A DNA stretch of 64,000 nt from Thalassotalea psychrophila (GCF_031583595.1 NZ_CP134145.1:4154001-4218000); one strand, 5' to 3'; shown: positions 49,339 to 58,837, counted from the stretch's first letter. A program made the numbers and translations. Notes: generated from the sequence alone by a model not told the origin.

Positions 49339-49887
49339 TTAACCTTTTTCTACCTGAGCAAACTCAAGTTCAACTGGCGTAGAACGACCGAAGATAGATA
49401 CCGATACTTTAATGCGGCTCTTCTCGTAGTCAAGCTCTTCAACAACACCGTTAAAGTCTGCAAATGGTCCGTCAATAACACGAACAACTTCGCCTGGCTC
49501 AAACAATGTTTTAGGTCTTGGTTGATCAACAGATTCTTCAAGACGTTGCAAAATACGATCAGCTTCTTTTTGTGAAATAGGTCTAGGACGATCAGTAGTA
49601 CCGCCGATGAAACCTAATACACGAGGTACACTTTTTACTAAATGCCATGCTTCCAGATCATCAGGAACCATTTCAATCAAAACGTAACCTGGGAAGAACT
49701 TGCGTGCACTTTTACGCTTTTGACCAGCGCGCATTTCAACAACTTCTTCTGTTGGTACAAGTATTTGACCAAATTTATCTTCTAAGCCTTGAATTTCAAT
49801 GTGCTCTAAAAGAGTTTTTTGTACACGAGCTTCATAACCAGAAAACGCTTGTACAACATACCATCTTAATTTTCTATCTTCAGACAT
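49339..49887 (-). CDS. nusG: transcription termination/antitermination factor NusG
   Basis: 182 residues: [20 protein letters not shown] at the N-terminus (NGN domain), [11 protein letters not shown], and the KOW motif [19 protein letters not shown] near 125. Binds RNA polymerase and couples it to Rho or the ribosome. It follows secE by 3 bp. Confidence 0.98.
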   Translation of the reverse strand: MSEDRKLRWYVVQAFSGYEARVQKTLLEHIEIQGLEDKFGQILVPTEEVVEMRAGQKRKSARKFFPGYVLIEMVPDDLEAWHLVKSVPRVLGFIGGTTDRPRPISQKEADRILQRLEESVDQPRPKTLFEPGEVVRVIDGPFADFNGVVEELDYEKSRIKVSVSIFGRSTPVELEFAQVEKG

Positions 49888-49890
49888 AAA

Positions 49891-50271
49891 TTACACCTGT
49901 AATGAAGTGATAAAGTTTACGATAGCAAATAATGCGCTATCTAAGCCCCATAAAATTAGAGACATAATCGCTGTTGCTACAAGAACAATAGCAGTCGTTT
50001 GAATTGCTTCTTGTCTAGTAGGCCAAACAACTTTACGTACTTCTGTACGAGATTCTTTAGCAAAAGATACTGCGTTACGACCTTTTTCAGTCTGCATAGC
50101 AATTAAGCCAGCAACAACAACCGCCGCAACTACGCCAAGGGCACGGTATAATGGAGACATGTCACCGTAGTAATAATTACCGAAAACGGCACCACCTAAA
50201 AGTAGGAAAACTAATACCCACTTCACTGAATCTAGAGAACCACTAGTTTGGTTTTCTGCACTTGCATTCAT
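49891..50271 (-). CDS. secE: preprotein translocase subunit SecE
   Basis: 126 residues with three membrane helices, as in gammaproteobacteria: about 18-35, 43-60 and 94-115. The conserved KESRTEVRKVVWPTRQE lies before the last helix. Part of the SecYEG channel. It lies 65 bp after tRNA-Trp and is probably on the same transcript. Confidence 0.96.
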   Translation of the reverse strand: MNASAENQTSGSLDSVKWVLVFLLLGGAVFGNYYYGDMSPLYRALGVVAAVVVAGLIAMQTEKGRNAVSFAKESRTEVRKVVWPTRQEAIQTTAIVLVATAIMSLILWGLDSALFAIVNFITSLQV

Positions 50272-50336
50272 AACTTACAACCTGTTCCTGTCATTAGGAC
50301 AAAACTACCCCGTCTAATGACGAGGTTTGGATAATA

Positions 50337-50412
50337 TGGCAGGGGTGGAGAGATTCGAACTCCCAACATTCGGATTTGGAATCCGACGTTCTGCCGTTGG
50401 AACTACACCCCT
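50337..50412 (-). tRNA. trpT: tRNA-Trp (CCA)
   Basis: 76-nt cloverleaf on the minus strand: acceptor AGGGGTG/CACCCCT, anticodon loop TTCCAAA giving CCA, T-arm GGAGTTCGAATCTCC, and an encoded CCA end. It precedes secE. Confidence 0.97.
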
Positions 50413-50507
50413 AAATTTTTTGATACCTTAAAAAGGTACACATACACTTATCATGCGGTTCTTAGATTTTGTTTGGAAAATTAAGATTACATCAGAAGTG
50501 AGGGGCC

Positions 50508-50535
50508 ATTATACGTTGTAAAATCTATTACTCAA
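50508..50535 (-). promoter_or_regulatory. promoter of tRNA-Trp-secE-nusG
   Basis: Minus strand TTGAGT (50535-50530), 16-bp spacer, TATAAT (50513-50508), followed by the GC-rich discriminator GGCCCC typical of growth-rate-controlled stable-RNA promoters. Confidence 0.7.
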
Positions 50536-50644
50536 GCGAAAATTGGAAAAAGAAACGAGGAACGAGAACATTCATCCAATGACCCTCTAATTTCTTTCAT
50601 TTTAGAAACGAATAGCAGTACTTTTTAGAAGTAGGGGCATATTG

Positions 50645-50810
50645 TTTTGTAAGCTCGCTGTCAAATACGGAGGTCCCTGATGTCGCTTGAGCTCCTCCGG
50701 AATGACGGAATACTTTTTCAAATATATTTGAGTATCCAAGGAGCTAGTTAACTTAAACTACGTCATCCTGTGCGAGTATAAACGAGACACGGGACCTCCT
50801 AACTTCACAA
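50645..50810. repeat. rearranged copy of the tuf-flank repeat
   Basis: It starts TTTTGTAAGCTCGCTGTCAA like the other copies, then carries GGAGGTCCCTGATGTCGCTT in opposite orientation to the element at 31755-31791, and ends with GGGACCTCCTAACTTCACA. Confidence 0.7.
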
Positions 50811-50832
50811 CGTGCTTAGAACAATAGCTTTT

Positions 50833-50860
50833 CGTTTCTCGTTTCTCGTTTCTCGTTTCT
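50833..50860. repeat. heptanucleotide microsatellite (CGTTTCT)4
   Basis: Four perfect units downstream of tuf3. The unit count differs between the three tuf loci (2, 6, 4). Confidence 0.95.
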
Positions 50861-50874
50861 AATTTTCAGACATA

Positions 50875-50902
50875 AAAAAGGCCGCGTTAGCGACCTTTTT
50901 TT
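50875..50902 (-). terminator. displaced terminator at the tuf3 locus
   Basis: Stem GGTCGC/GCGGCC with A and T tracts, following the displaced tuf end. Its stem matches the tuf1 terminator, not the GCGC stem used at tuf2. Confidence 0.8.
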
Positions 50903-50925
50903 AAGGTTTGGTATTTACCAAAACA

Positions 50926-50958
50926 TTAGTCGATGATTTTAGAAACAACACCAGCACC
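50926..50958 (-). pseudogene. displaced 3' end of tuf (11 codons), tuf3 locus
   Basis: Same 33 bp as 31930-31962 ([14 protein letters not shown]), with the same junction to the 180-bp insert. Confidence 0.88.
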
Positions 50959-51137
50959 GATTACGCCATGGATGGCGTGTATGCCGAAAATGCAGGAGCA
51001 ATTTTTCGGTCAGTACGGCTCAAGTAAATCATAAATGATTTATCTGCAAGCCAGAGGCTTACAGCGATAACTAAAAATAGTGCCTATTTCCTTATCGTTA
51101 TCGTCATCACGGAACACCGTGAAGCTGGCCGTACAAA
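50959..51137. mobile_element. 180-bp insert between the two tuf 3' ends (copy at tuf3)
   Basis: Essentially the same sequence as 31963-32142 through GGCCGTACAAAC. The two copies lie in the same place relative to tuf, so they were probably copied together with the gene rather than inserted twice. Confidence 0.55.
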
Positions 51138-51164
51138 CAAAAAAAGCGCCGAAGCGCTTTTTTT
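51138..51164 (-). terminator. rho-independent terminator of tuf3
   Basis: Minus-strand stem AAAAAAAGCGC, loop TTCG, GCGCTTTTTTT, the same as at tuf2. Confidence 0.85.
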
Positions 51165-51187
51165 AAGGTTTGGTATTTACCAAATCA

Positions 51188-52372
51188 TTAGTCAATGATT
51201 TTAGATACAACACCAGCACCAACAGTACGGCCACCTTCACGGATAGCGAAGCGTAAACCTTCTTCCATCGCGATTGGGTTGATTAGCTCAACAACAAACT
51301 TCAAGTTGTCGCCTGGCATTACCATTTCAACACCAGCAGGAAGCTCTACAGCACCTGTGATATCTGTTGTACGGAAGTAAAACTGTGGACGGTATCCTTT
51401 GAAGAATGGAGTATGACGACCACCTTCATCTTTACTTAACACGTATACTTCTGATTCGAATTTAGTGTGTGGGTTAACTGAACCAGGCTTACATAATACT
51501 TGGCCACGTTGTACGTCTTCACGCTTAGTACCACGTAATAATACACCACAGTTCTCGCCAGCACGACCTTCGTCAAGAAGCTTACGGAACATTTCAACAC
51601 CAGTACAAGTAGTAAGCGTAGTGTCTTTGATACCTACGATAGCAACTTCGTCACCAACTTTTACGATACCACGTTCAACACGACCTGTTACAACTGTACC
51701 ACGGCCTTGGATTGAGAAAACATCTTCGATTGGAAGAATGAAGTCACCATCGATAGCACGCTCTGGCTCTGGAATGTAAGAATCAAGTGCGTCAGCTAGT
51801 TCAACAACTTTCTCTTCCCATTTAGCTTCACCTTGAAGTGCGCCTAATGCAGAACCTTGGATTACTGGTAAGTCATCACCTGGGAAATCGTATTCTGAAA
51901 GAAGTTCACGAACTTCCATTTCTACTAATTCTAATAACTCTTCGTCATCTACCATGTCACATTTGTTCATGAAAACAATAATGAATGGAACACCAACTTG
52001 GCGAGATAATAAGATGTGCTCACGTGTTTGTGGCATAGGACCATCTGTAGCAGCAACTACTAAGATAGCACCATCCATTTGGGCAGCACCAGTGATCATG
52101 TTTTTAACATAATCGGCGTGACCAGGACAATCTACGTGTGCATAGTGACGTGATTCTGTATCGTACTCAATGTGAGAAGTATTGATTGTAATACCACGCT
52201 CACGTTCTTCTGGAGCGTTATCGATTTGTGCGAAATCTTTAACTTCACCACCGTGTACTTTAGTAAGTACAGCTGAGATTGCAGCAGTTAATGTTGTTTT
52301 ACCGTGATCGACGTGACCGATTGTACCAACGTTAACGTGCGGTTTATTACGTTCGAATTTTTCTTTAGCCAT
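51188..52372 (-). CDS. tuf: elongation factor Tu, copy 3 (tRNA-linked, tufB equivalent)
   Basis: 394 residues, identical in protein to copy 1. It follows thrU-tyrU-glyT-thrT directly, the arrangement of E. coli tufB, and is probably made from the tRNA-containing transcript. Its last 120 bp differ by silent changes from copies 1 and 2 (for example ATTTTAGATACAAC against ATTTTAGAAACAAC on the plus strand), while its 5' half matches copy 1. Confidence 0.97.
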   Translation of the reverse strand: MAKEKFERNKPHVNVGTIGHVDHGKTTLTAAISAVLTKVHGGEVKDFAQIDNAPEERERGITINTSHIEYDTESRHYAHVDCPGHADYVKNMITGAAQMDGAILVVAATDGPMPQTREHILLSRQVGVPFIIVFMNKCDMVDDEELLELVEMEVRELLSEYDFPGDDLPVIQGSALGALQGEAKWEEKVVELADALDSYIPEPERAIDGDFILPIEDVFSIQGRGTVVTGRVERGIVKVGDEVAIVGIKDTTLTTCTGVEMFRKLLDEGRAGENCGVLLRGTKREDVQRGQVLCKPGSVNPHTKFESEVYVLSKDEGGRHTPFFKGYRPQFYFRTTDITGAVELPAGVEMVMPGDNLKFVVELINPIAMEEGLRFAIREGGRTVGAGVVSKIID

Positions 52373-52470
52373 TGTTAAATACCTTTAAAATAATTATAAA
52401 ATTGATTCTATTTTTTAAGGTAAAGACGAAAGATATATATTGAATAAGTAATTTCAGAGGGGGCAGAGAA

Positions 52471-52546
52471 TGGTGCTAATAGACAGATTCGAACTGTCGA
52501 CCTCACCCTTACCAAGGGTGCGCTCTACCAACTGAGCTATATCAGC
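52471..52546 (-). tRNA. thrT: tRNA-Thr (GGT)
   Basis: 76 nt: acceptor GCTGATA/TATTAGC, anticodon loop TTGGTAA giving GGT, T-arm with GTTCGAATC, encoded CCA. Last tRNA before tuf3. Confidence 0.96.
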
Positions 52547-52559
52547 GCTTATAAAAATA

Positions 52560-52633
52560 TGGAGCGGACGGCGAGAATCGAACTCGCAGCTTTAGCTTGG
52601 AAGGCTAAGGTATTACCACTATACGACGTCCGC
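52560..52633 (-). tRNA. glyT: tRNA-Gly (TCC)
   Basis: 74 nt: acceptor GCGGACG/CGTCCGC, anticodon loop CTTCCAA giving TCC, T-arm with GTTCGATTC, encoded CCA. Confidence 0.96.
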
Positions 52634-52664
52634 ATATCTATTAGACTATCTTTACAATAAAAAA

Positions 52665-52749
52665 TGGTGGAGGGAGGTGGATTCGAACCACCGAAGGCTG
52701 AGCCGTCAGATTTACAATCTGATCCCTTTGGCCACTCGGGAACCCCTCC
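52665..52749 (-). tRNA. tyrU: tRNA-Tyr (GTA)
   Basis: 85 nt with a long variable arm: 5' GGAGGGG, anticodon loop TTGTAAA giving GTA, T-arm with GTTCGAATC, encoded CCA. Confidence 0.96.
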
Positions 52750-52781
52750 AATATTTTTTAACACTTTGGAAAGTGTATTAA

Positions 52782-52857
<76 letters not shown>

Positions 52858-52876
52858 ACTGCATTAAGTGGAGCGA

Positions 52877-52905
52877 ATTCTAGATGAATGTTTTGCACCA
52901 TGCAA
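52877..52905 (-). promoter_or_regulatory. sigma70 promoter of the tRNA-tuf3 operon
   Basis: Minus strand TTGCAT (52905-52900), 17-bp spacer, TAGAAT (52882-52877), 20 bp before thrU, with an AT-rich upstream tract that could act as an UP element. Confidence 0.75.
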
Positions 52906-53020
52906 TAGCTAAATTAAAAAAAATGCTGTTTTTTTTCTAGTTGCTGTTTTTTCAGCCAAATTTGTAATAAAAATATTAATATTTTTATTAAATCATAACA
53001 ACTTTAGTCCGATAAAAGTT

Positions 53021-53737
53021 TTATAGAAATCGCTTCATACCGATAAAGACTAAATTATCAATATAAGTAGCTTTAAATTGCCCTAATCGATTTAGCTCTG
53101 AGCCATTACCTCCTGTAAAAATAACTCTTTCAACACTATGTTCCGTGTTTTTCGTCATCTCTACAGCGCCGTGTACTGCAGCAGAGGCTGTAGACCAACA
53201 ACCTAAATTTACATTATCACTGGTAGTTTTTCCAAACTTTAAAACATCAATTTCACTTTGTTCAGCAAATACTTTTTCAGTATTTTTAAACAATGCTTGC
53301 ATCATCATATCAACCCCAGGAACAATCCATCCACCCTGATGCTGCTTATACTTATCTAATACATCAAAAGTTATCGCTGTTCCTGCATCCACTATTAAAA
53401 GGTTTTCCTTTGGATAAAGGTATTGCGCTCCAAGTACCGCTAACCAGCGATCAACGCCCATAGTGGAATAGTTTTCATAACTATTTTTAACACCAAAGGA
53501 TTCAGCTTCTGTAGACAAAGGTTTTATTTGAATATCTAGTGATTCTGCCCATGCATGTATTTCTTGTGAAAAAATAGGGTTAGAAACAGAAGCAATTACA
53601 ATTGATGATATATGGTCAAAACTGCTTAATAACTTTAAAAAGTCAAAAGTTGAGCAGTGATTAATTTTAGATAATTGCTTATTTTCAAGTAGAGCATATT
53701 TTACTAGGGTATTACCTACATCAATCAATAATTCCAT
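53021..53737 (-). CDS. coaX: type III pantothenate kinase
   Basis: First step of coenzyme A synthesis from pantothenate. The 238 residues show the ASKHA-fold motifs DVGNTLVKYAL at the N-terminus, GVDRWLAVLGA near 100 and DAGTAITFDVL near 120. Its start shares its base with the birA stop, so the pair is translationally coupled. Third gene of a murB-birA-coaX operon. Confidence 0.94.
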   Translation of the reverse strand: MELLIDVGNTLVKYALLENKQLSKINHCSTFDFLKLLSSFDHISSIVIASVSNPIFSQEIHAWAESLDIQIKPLSTEAESFGVKNSYENYSTMGVDRWLAVLGAQYLYPKENLLIVDAGTAITFDVLDKYKQHQGGWIVPGVDMMMQALFKNTEKVFAEQSEIDVLKFGKTTSDNVNLGCWSTASAAVHGAVEMTKNTEHSVERVIFTGGNGSELNRLGQFKATYIDNLVFIGMKRFL

Positions 53738-54711
53738 TAAACACCTCGTAAGCTAACTTCGCCGCCATAAATTGGGAGCTGTTTACCATCGACTTCTAAT
53801 AACAAAGCCCCACTACTATTTATACCTTTGCAAATTCCTCTGGTTTCTTTATCACCCGTTAATAATTTCACTTGTTTATTATAGAAGAAGTCTTGTCGTT
53901 GCCAGTCATCTAACATTGGTGCCAAACCGAACTGGTGATGTTGTTCTAAGCGTTCGCTGATCTTAGCGATCAATTGCGCAGAAAGGATATTCCTGTCAAC
54001 GTCTCGGTTTAATTCATTGCCCAAATCGGTCCATGGCTGATCAATTTTATCTGCGCTTTGTTTCGGCATATTAATATTTAAACCTAAACCAATTACACAA
54101 TTTCCTGGACCAATGCTTTGTCCTTCTAACTCGACAAGGATCCCAGCAAGCTTTTTACCATTTATGTAAATATCATTCGGCCATTTCAATTGCACATCAA
54201 GGCCGTACTGTTGTTGCAAAACATCGCTAACAGCGATACCTACGACTAAAGAAATTCCCATTGCAGCAGACATGCCCTGCTCTAAATACCAATACATAGA
54301 TAAATATAAGTGCGACCCAAATGGTGAAACCCACTCTTTACCTCTGCGACCTCTTCCAGCAGATTGAAACTCTGATACACAAGTTTGACCATGAGTGACA
54401 TTATTTGGTAAACGGCGCATTAAATATGAGTTAGTCGAATCGATAATGCTATGCACTTCTACAAGGTTTTTGCGTTTAAGATTTGCAAGTTGAGTAGTAA
54501 TTGTTTGCGCGTCTAATAGAGTAATGCTTTGCGCTAATTTATAGCCTTTACCTTGCACAGAAAATATATCTAGGCCCATTTCAGTTAATACTTTAACGTG
54601 TTTTGAAATAGCTGTTCTACTTACACTTAACTGCTGGGCCAAGTGTTGGCCTGAAATAAATTGGCCATCCGCTAATTGACGAATTAGCTCTTCTCGTACT
54701 ACTTTTGCCAT
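53737..54711 (-). CDS. birA: biotin-protein ligase and biotin operon repressor
   Basis: 324 residues: N-terminal winged helix (about 1-65, SGQHLAQQLSVSRTAISKHV), then the ligase domain with the biotinyl-AMP loop GRGRRGKEW and KWPNDIYINGKKLAGIL, and a C-terminal SH3-like domain. Activates biotin and attaches it to carrier proteins. It overlaps murB by one base. Confidence 0.95.
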   Translation of the reverse strand: MAKVVREELIRQLADGQFISGQHLAQQLSVSRTAISKHVKVLTEMGLDIFSVQGKGYKLAQSITLLDAQTITTQLANLKRKNLVEVHSIIDSTNSYLMRRLPNNVTHGQTCVSEFQSAGRGRRGKEWVSPFGSHLYLSMYWYLEQGMSAAMGISLVVGIAVSDVLQQQYGLDVQLKWPNDIYINGKKLAGILVELEGQSIGPGNCVIGLGLNINMPKQSADKIDQPWTDLGNELNRDVDRNILSAQLIAKISERLEQHHQFGLAPMLDDWQRQDFFYNKQVKLLTGDKETRGICKGINSSGALLLEVDGKQLPIYGGEVSLRGV

Positions 54712-55742
54712 TAGTTAATATCTTCTATACGTTGTTCGCCTTGCGCCGAAATTAACCTAACTTCAGGTTCAAGAGCTACATTAAATATTTTCTTTACTGT
54801 GTTTTGTACGTGACGAGCAAGTTCTATCACATTTTTACCCGTTGCATTATTACTATTGATTAATACTAATGCTTGTAACTTATGCACTGCTGCGCCGCCA
54901 ATACTAACACCTTTTAATTGACTCTCTTGTATTAACCAACCAGCAGCAAGCTTCATATCAGAGCCTTTAGCTGGGTAGGCAGGAAAATCTGGGTATTGGG
55001 CTTTGATAGCAGCAAATGTCTGATGATCAACAATTGGATTTTTAAAAAAACTACCGGCATTCGGAATAACTTTAGGATCGGGTAATTTACTTTCCCTAAT
55101 GGCAATGACAGTATCAAAAACTTGTTGCGGGCTAGGAGTATCACCAAGTTCATTTAACCCTTGATACTTTAAAGTAGGCTGCCAAAATTTATTCAGTTTC
55201 AAGCCTATAGCAATGACAACGCCTTTATTTTTTAATGCGTTTTTAAATATACTATCTCGATAAGAGAACTGGCAATGCTCTGCTGGCAATCTAACAACTT
55301 TCAAACTTTGAAAATCAAACCAATCAACATAATCACATACATTGGCAAACTCCACCCCGTATGCGCCAATATTTTGTATTGGCGCGGCACCACAGTTACC
55401 TGGTATTAACGCCAAATTCTCAAGGCCTGCCATATTGTTAGATAAACAATATTGCACCAATTCATGCCAGTTTTCGCCACTTGCTACATGTATATGAAAA
55501 TTATTATCTTCATCATTAACATTGATACCGCGAAGATCAGGGCAAAATATTGTGCCTTGGTAATTTTCCACGAACAAAGAATTACTGCCACCGCCTAAAA
55601 TATAAAATTGTTCAGGTAAGTTTTGCGCAAATTCTTTAACTTGCTCGACTGTTTTAGCAAACACTATATCTTTTGCAGAAACATCTAATGCAAAACTGTT
55701 TAAATTTTTAAGTGGATAATTTTTGTGATGCATGAAAAACAT
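54711..55742 (-). CDS. murB: UDP-N-acetylenolpyruvoylglucosamine reductase
   Basis: FAD enzyme of peptidoglycan precursor synthesis. 343 residues, matching type I MurB. The FAD-binding motif ILGGGSNSLF is near 48, then IPGNCGAAPIQNIGAYGVE and FKNPIVD near the substrate site. The start could be MFFMHHKN (55742) or the internal MHHKN (55733); neither has a clear ribosome site. First gene of the operon. Confidence 0.94.
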   Translation of the reverse strand: MFFMHHKNYPLKNLNSFALDVSAKDIVFAKTVEQVKEFAQNLPEQFYILGGGSNSLFVENYQGTIFCPDLRGINVNDEDNNFHIHVASGENWHELVQYCLSNNMAGLENLALIPGNCGAAPIQNIGAYGVEFANVCDYVDWFDFQSLKVVRLPAEHCQFSYRDSIFKNALKNKGVVIAIGLKLNKFWQPTLKYQGLNELGDTPSPQQVFDTVIAIRESKLPDPKVIPNAGSFFKNPIVDHQTFAAIKAQYPDFPAYPAKGSDMKLAAGWLIQESQLKGVSIGGAAVHKLQALVLINSNNATGKNVIELARHVQNTVKKIFNVALEPEVRLISAQGEQRIEDIN

Positions 55743-55820
55743 TATTATTAGGTTTGATTCGATTGTAACGGATAAGGGGAATAGATTCTAGGAACTAAGG
55801 ACTAAGGAACTATGAATAAG

Positions 55821-55858
55821 AGCTTGGAGCTTGGAGCTTGGAGCTTGGAGCTTGGAGC
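55821..55858. repeat. heptanucleotide microsatellite (AGCTTGG)5
   Basis: Five perfect units plus three bases, between hemE and murB. Just before it (about 55790-55812) is a decayed CTAGGAACTAAGGACTAAGG tract, related to the CTAGGAA array after rsd. Confidence 0.93.
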
Positions 55859-55871
55859 CATTTTAAAATAC

Positions 55872-55892
55872 AAAAGGAGCCGAAGCTCCTCT
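55872..55892 (-). terminator. rho-independent terminator of hemE
   Basis: Minus strand AGGAGC, loop TTCG, GCTCCTTTTG, 22 bp after the hemE stop. Confidence 0.75.
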
Positions 55893-55914
55893 TATTTATA
55901 TTTCATCTCATCTT

Positions 55915-56982
55915 TTACTTATGAAATGGTTTACTAAATTTGTGGACTGCATCAATAAAATAACCTGCATGTTCTGGGTTCACATCAGGGTGAATACCAT
56001 GACCTAAGTTAAATACATGGCCTGTACCAGTATCACCAAAACCGTTTAATATAGTTTGCACTTCTTGCTCAATACGCTCTTTAGGTGCGTATAACATTGA
56101 AGGGTCCATATTACCTTGTAATGCAACTTTATCACCTACTCGAGCTTTAGCGTCTTCAATGTTAATAGTCCAATCAAGGCCTACAGCATCACAACCTGTA
56201 GCAGCAATAGATTCTAACCACATGCCACCATTTTTAGTGAATAACGTCACTGGCACTTTGCGACCTTCATTTTCACGGGTTAAACCGTCAACGATTTTTG
56301 CCATATACTGTAATGAGAATTCTTTATACATCGCTGGTGAAAGTACGCCACCCCAAGTATCAAATACCATCACAGATTGTGCACCAGCAGCAATTTGTGC
56401 ATTTAAGTATGAAATAACTGAGTCAGCTAATTTATCAAGTAATAAATGCAATGTTTGTGGATCGCTAAACATCATTTTTTTAATTTTTGTGAATGCTTTC
56501 GAACTGCCGCCTTCGATCATATAAGTAGCAAGTGTCCACGGACTACCTGAGAAACCAATTAAAGGTACTTCACCTTTAAGTTCCTTACGAATAGAGCGCA
56601 CTGCATTCATAACATATTGTAATTCGCCTTCAGGATCTGGATGGCCAATTTTTTTAACATCGGCAGCGCAAGTGATTGGACGTTCAAACTTAGGACCTTC
56701 ACCGGTTTCAAAGTACAGCCCTAATCCCATAGCATCAGGAATTGTTAATATATCACTAAATAAAATGGCTGCATCTAACGGGAAACGACGTAATGGCTGA
56801 ATTGTCACTTCTGTAGCAAGTTCAGTATTACGGCACAGAGCCATAAAGTCGCCTGCATCTTTACGAACTTCTTTATACTCAGGTAAATATCTACCTGCTT
56901 GACGCATCATCCAAACAGGAGTGTAATCAACAGGTTGGCGTAAAAGGGCTCTTAAATAAGTGTCATTCTTTAATGTTGTCAT
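55915..56982 (-). CDS. hemE: uroporphyrinogen decarboxylase
   Basis: Removes four carboxyl groups from uroporphyrinogen III in heme synthesis. 355 residues: [15 protein letters not shown] near 25, [12 protein letters not shown] near 70, [17 protein letters not shown] near 145 and a C-terminal [14 protein letters not shown]. Single gene with its own terminator; the many cytochromes in the window imply a high heme demand but no special link is seen. Confidence 0.97.
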   Translation of the reverse strand: MTTLKNDTYLRALLRQPVDYTPVWMMRQAGRYLPEYKEVRKDAGDFMALCRNTELATEVTIQPLRRFPLDAAILFSDILTIPDAMGLGLYFETGEGPKFERPITCAADVKKIGHPDPEGELQYVMNAVRSIRKELKGEVPLIGFSGSPWTLATYMIEGGSSKAFTKIKKMMFSDPQTLHLLLDKLADSVISYLNAQIAAGAQSVMVFDTWGGVLSPAMYKEFSLQYMAKIVDGLTRENEGRKVPVTLFTKNGGMWLESIAATGCDAVGLDWTINIEDAKARVGDKVALQGNMDPSMLYAPKERIEQEVQTILNGFGDTGTGHVFNLGHGIHPDVNPEHAGYFIDAVHKFSKPFHK

Positions 56983-57147
56983 TTTTAATACTTGAAATGC
57001 TGTTAAATAATTATGGCCGCCATTCTACCCAAAGTTACTCACAGTTACTATGATCTAGGGCAAACTTTATCTCAAATTTAAAAACAATGTTGGCTAAAGG
57101 TTAAGCGAAAGTTAAAAGTCTTTTTTGGATTAAATTGTAAAAAAGTG

Positions 57148-57176
57148 TTGCACAATAGAAAATGCTTTGTTATAAA
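57148..57176 (+). promoter_or_regulatory. sigma70 promoter of the candidate small RNA
   Basis: TTGCAC, 17-bp spacer, TATAAA. It points at a terminator 66 bp downstream with no open reading frame between. Confidence 0.6.
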
Positions 57177-57182
57177 CTTTAC

Positions 57183-57272
57183 AAGCTTTAAAGAATAACT
57201 AATAAGAAGCTAGTTCAACTAGACCATACAGCGAGCATTTCAGGCCTTATCTTTGATAAGGCCTTTTTATTT
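57183..57272 (+). ncRNA. candidate small RNA (about 90 nt)
   Basis: Predicted from a good promoter upstream and a strong intrinsic terminator: AGGCCTTATC, loop TTT, GATAAGGCCT, then TTTT. A small hairpin CTAGT-TCA-ACTAG lies near the middle. No ribosome site or reading frame is visible. Alternatively it is an attenuated leader of the nuclease gene that starts at 57338. I recognise no known sRNA. Confidence 0.5.
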
Positions 57273-57337
57273 CCCTAATAAAATAAATACTTACATAAAC
57301 TATACTAGAACCTAGTCTGAATAAGGGATGCAAATAG

Positions 57338-58207
57338 ATGCGGCTGATCTTTATACTTTTTATATTGTGTTTTAGCGCTAATATTTATGCCCTTGGTAGT
57401 AAAGGCCATTGGCTAGTTTGCCAGCTTGCTTTCGAAAACCTTTCTTCAATTCAACAAAATGCATTAACAAAATTAACTAATCATTTTCCAGTTGAACAAA
57501 AACATCAATTAAATGCCTATTTAAATCGATCATCTAACACAGAAGTTACTTTCGCTGATGCTTGCAGTTGGGCTGATGCAATACGAAATGATGAGCAATT
57601 TTTATCATTCAATAGTTGGCATTATTTAAATGTCGGCAGAGAACAGTCAAAAGTTGAAGTTGATGACTGTCGAGGGAATTGCATAATTTCTGCGATTGAA
57701 TACCATCAGCAACAATTTAAAGAACAAACCTACCCTGCATATAAACTAACAGCTCTGCTTTTTCTCGCTCATTGGATAGGAGATATTCATCAACCTCTGC
57801 ATGTAAGTTTTAAATCTGATCTTGGTGGTAATAAAACTAAAGTAATCGATAAAATAAATTCGAACAAGCATCAGTGCAGAAACTTACATCAAGTTTGGGA
57901 TAGATGTCTGTTAAATAAATCATCCAAAAAAGATTTGTTAAGTAACTTAGATATTTCTTTATCTAACGATGAAATAGATTTACTCAATCAGAAAAACATT
58001 ATGAACTGGGCAAATCAATCCCTAAAAATTACCCGAAGTAAATCAATAGGCTATTGCAGTGAAAATAATAGCAATGCAATGTGCCAACCTCTTTCTCAGG
58101 CAATAATGTTTGATCAATCATATTACAGTCGAAATCAACCAATATTGAAAACTCAAATTAAACTTGCTGCAATTAGACTAAATTTATTTTTATCCGAGCA
58201 TTTATAA
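57338..58207 (+). CDS. exported S1/P1-type nuclease
   Basis: Zinc-dependent nuclease for single-stranded nucleic acids, secreted or periplasmic. 289 residues with a signal peptide ending IYALG, leaving the mature protein starting near the conserved Trp of SKGHW. Zinc-ligand motifs seen: SWADAIR near 78, SWHYLNVG near 94, LLFLAHWIGDIHQPLHV near 140, GGNKTKV and NLHQVWDRCL near 182. The six cysteines suggest disulfides. Its likely job is nutrient or phosphate recovery from extracellular DNA/RNA. Confidence 0.88.
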   Translation: MRLIFILFILCFSANIYALGSKGHWLVCQLAFENLSSIQQNALTKLTNHFPVEQKHQLNAYLNRSSNTEVTFADACSWADAIRNDEQFLSFNSWHYLNVGREQSKVEVDDCRGNCIISAIEYHQQQFKEQTYPAYKLTALLFLAHWIGDIHQPLHVSFKSDLGGNKTKVIDKINSNKHQCRNLHQVWDRCLLNKSSKKDLLSNLDISLSNDEIDLLNQKNIMNWANQSLKITRSKSIGYCSENNSNAMCQPLSQAIMFDQSYYSRNQPILKTQIKLAAIRLNLFLSEHL

Positions 58208-58369
58208 TTTATTTAATAAAAATATACGCTTATAAAAAAATGTTCCCTTTCAATTGTTACTTTTGAGTTTGAGCTCTAATTTAATTGTAAAATAAATGTT
58301 GCAATTCCCATTAAAATTCAGTGTTATATAGTTAATCTCATAGTCTTCGCAACGAATTCCGGAGGGACA

Positions 58370-58837
58370 ATGCTAAGTCGTTTAGAACAAGCACAACAAC
58401 AATGGGGCGGTTCATTATCTGCCATCGACAACTGGTTAACTGAGCGTCAAGATGTTCTAGTTGGTTATTGCCAATTAGCTGGGTTACCTCCTTTTGAACA
58501 AACCGATAAAGCCTTACCCAATCGAAATGATATTAAGTCCTTTTGCCAACTTTTGATGGACTATATGTCAGCGGGCCATTTTGAAGTTTTTGATCAAGTA
58601 GTTGCTCAATGTAAAAAAAATGGGCCAAACTCGCTAGCATTAGCACAGCGGATTTATCCAAACATTGCAAAAACTACAGATTTCGGTCTCACTTTTAACG
58701 ATAAATACGCAGAGATTAACTCTGATGAAATTTTAGATAGCTTTGATCAAAGCTTATCATCGTTGGGGCAATTTTTAGAAGATAGATTTGAACTTGAAGA
58801 TCAGTTAATTGAAGCGCTTTATACTAAGCATAGCTAG
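58370..58837 (+). CDS. rsd: regulator of sigma D (anti-sigma70 factor)
   Basis: 155 residues, similar to Rsd/AlgQ: WLTERQDVLVGYCQLAGLPP near 22, LMDYMSAGHFEVFDQV near 62 and the C-terminal LGQFLEDRFELEDQLIEAL. Binds free sigma70 in stationary phase and so favours other sigma factors. It lies near hemE, as in E. coli, and has a strong GGAGGG ribosome site 6 bp upstream. The stop codon TAG is itself part of the first heptamer of the downstream microsatellite. Confidence 0.88.
   Translation: MLSRLEQAQQQWGGSLSAIDNWLTERQDVLVGYCQLAGLPPFEQTDKALPNRNDIKSFCQLLMDYMSAGHFEVFDQVVAQCKKNGPNSLALAQRIYPNIAKTTDFGLTFNDKYAEINSDEILDSFDQSLSSLGQFLEDRFELEDQLIEALYTKHS

Larger units (their letters stand above)
50413..51187. 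other. gene-free repeat-rich stretch between tRNA-Trp and tuf3
   Basis: 775 bp without a gene. It holds the tRNA-Trp promoter, a relative of the tuf-flank repeat (50645-50810), four CGTTTCT heptamers (50833-50860), a terminator, the second displaced tuf 3' end, the second 180-bp insert and the tuf3 terminator. Confidence 0.85.
56983..57337. other. intergenic region hemE to nuclease gene
   Basis: 355 bp. It holds hemE upstream DNA, a complete plus-strand promoter (57148-57176) and a terminator (57242-57272), which together define a possible small RNA (separate entry). Confidence 0.7.

Noticed and set aside
52549..52764. 71-residue frame across the tRNA-Gly and tRNA-Tyr genes
   Set aside because: It reads through two clear tRNA cloverleaves.
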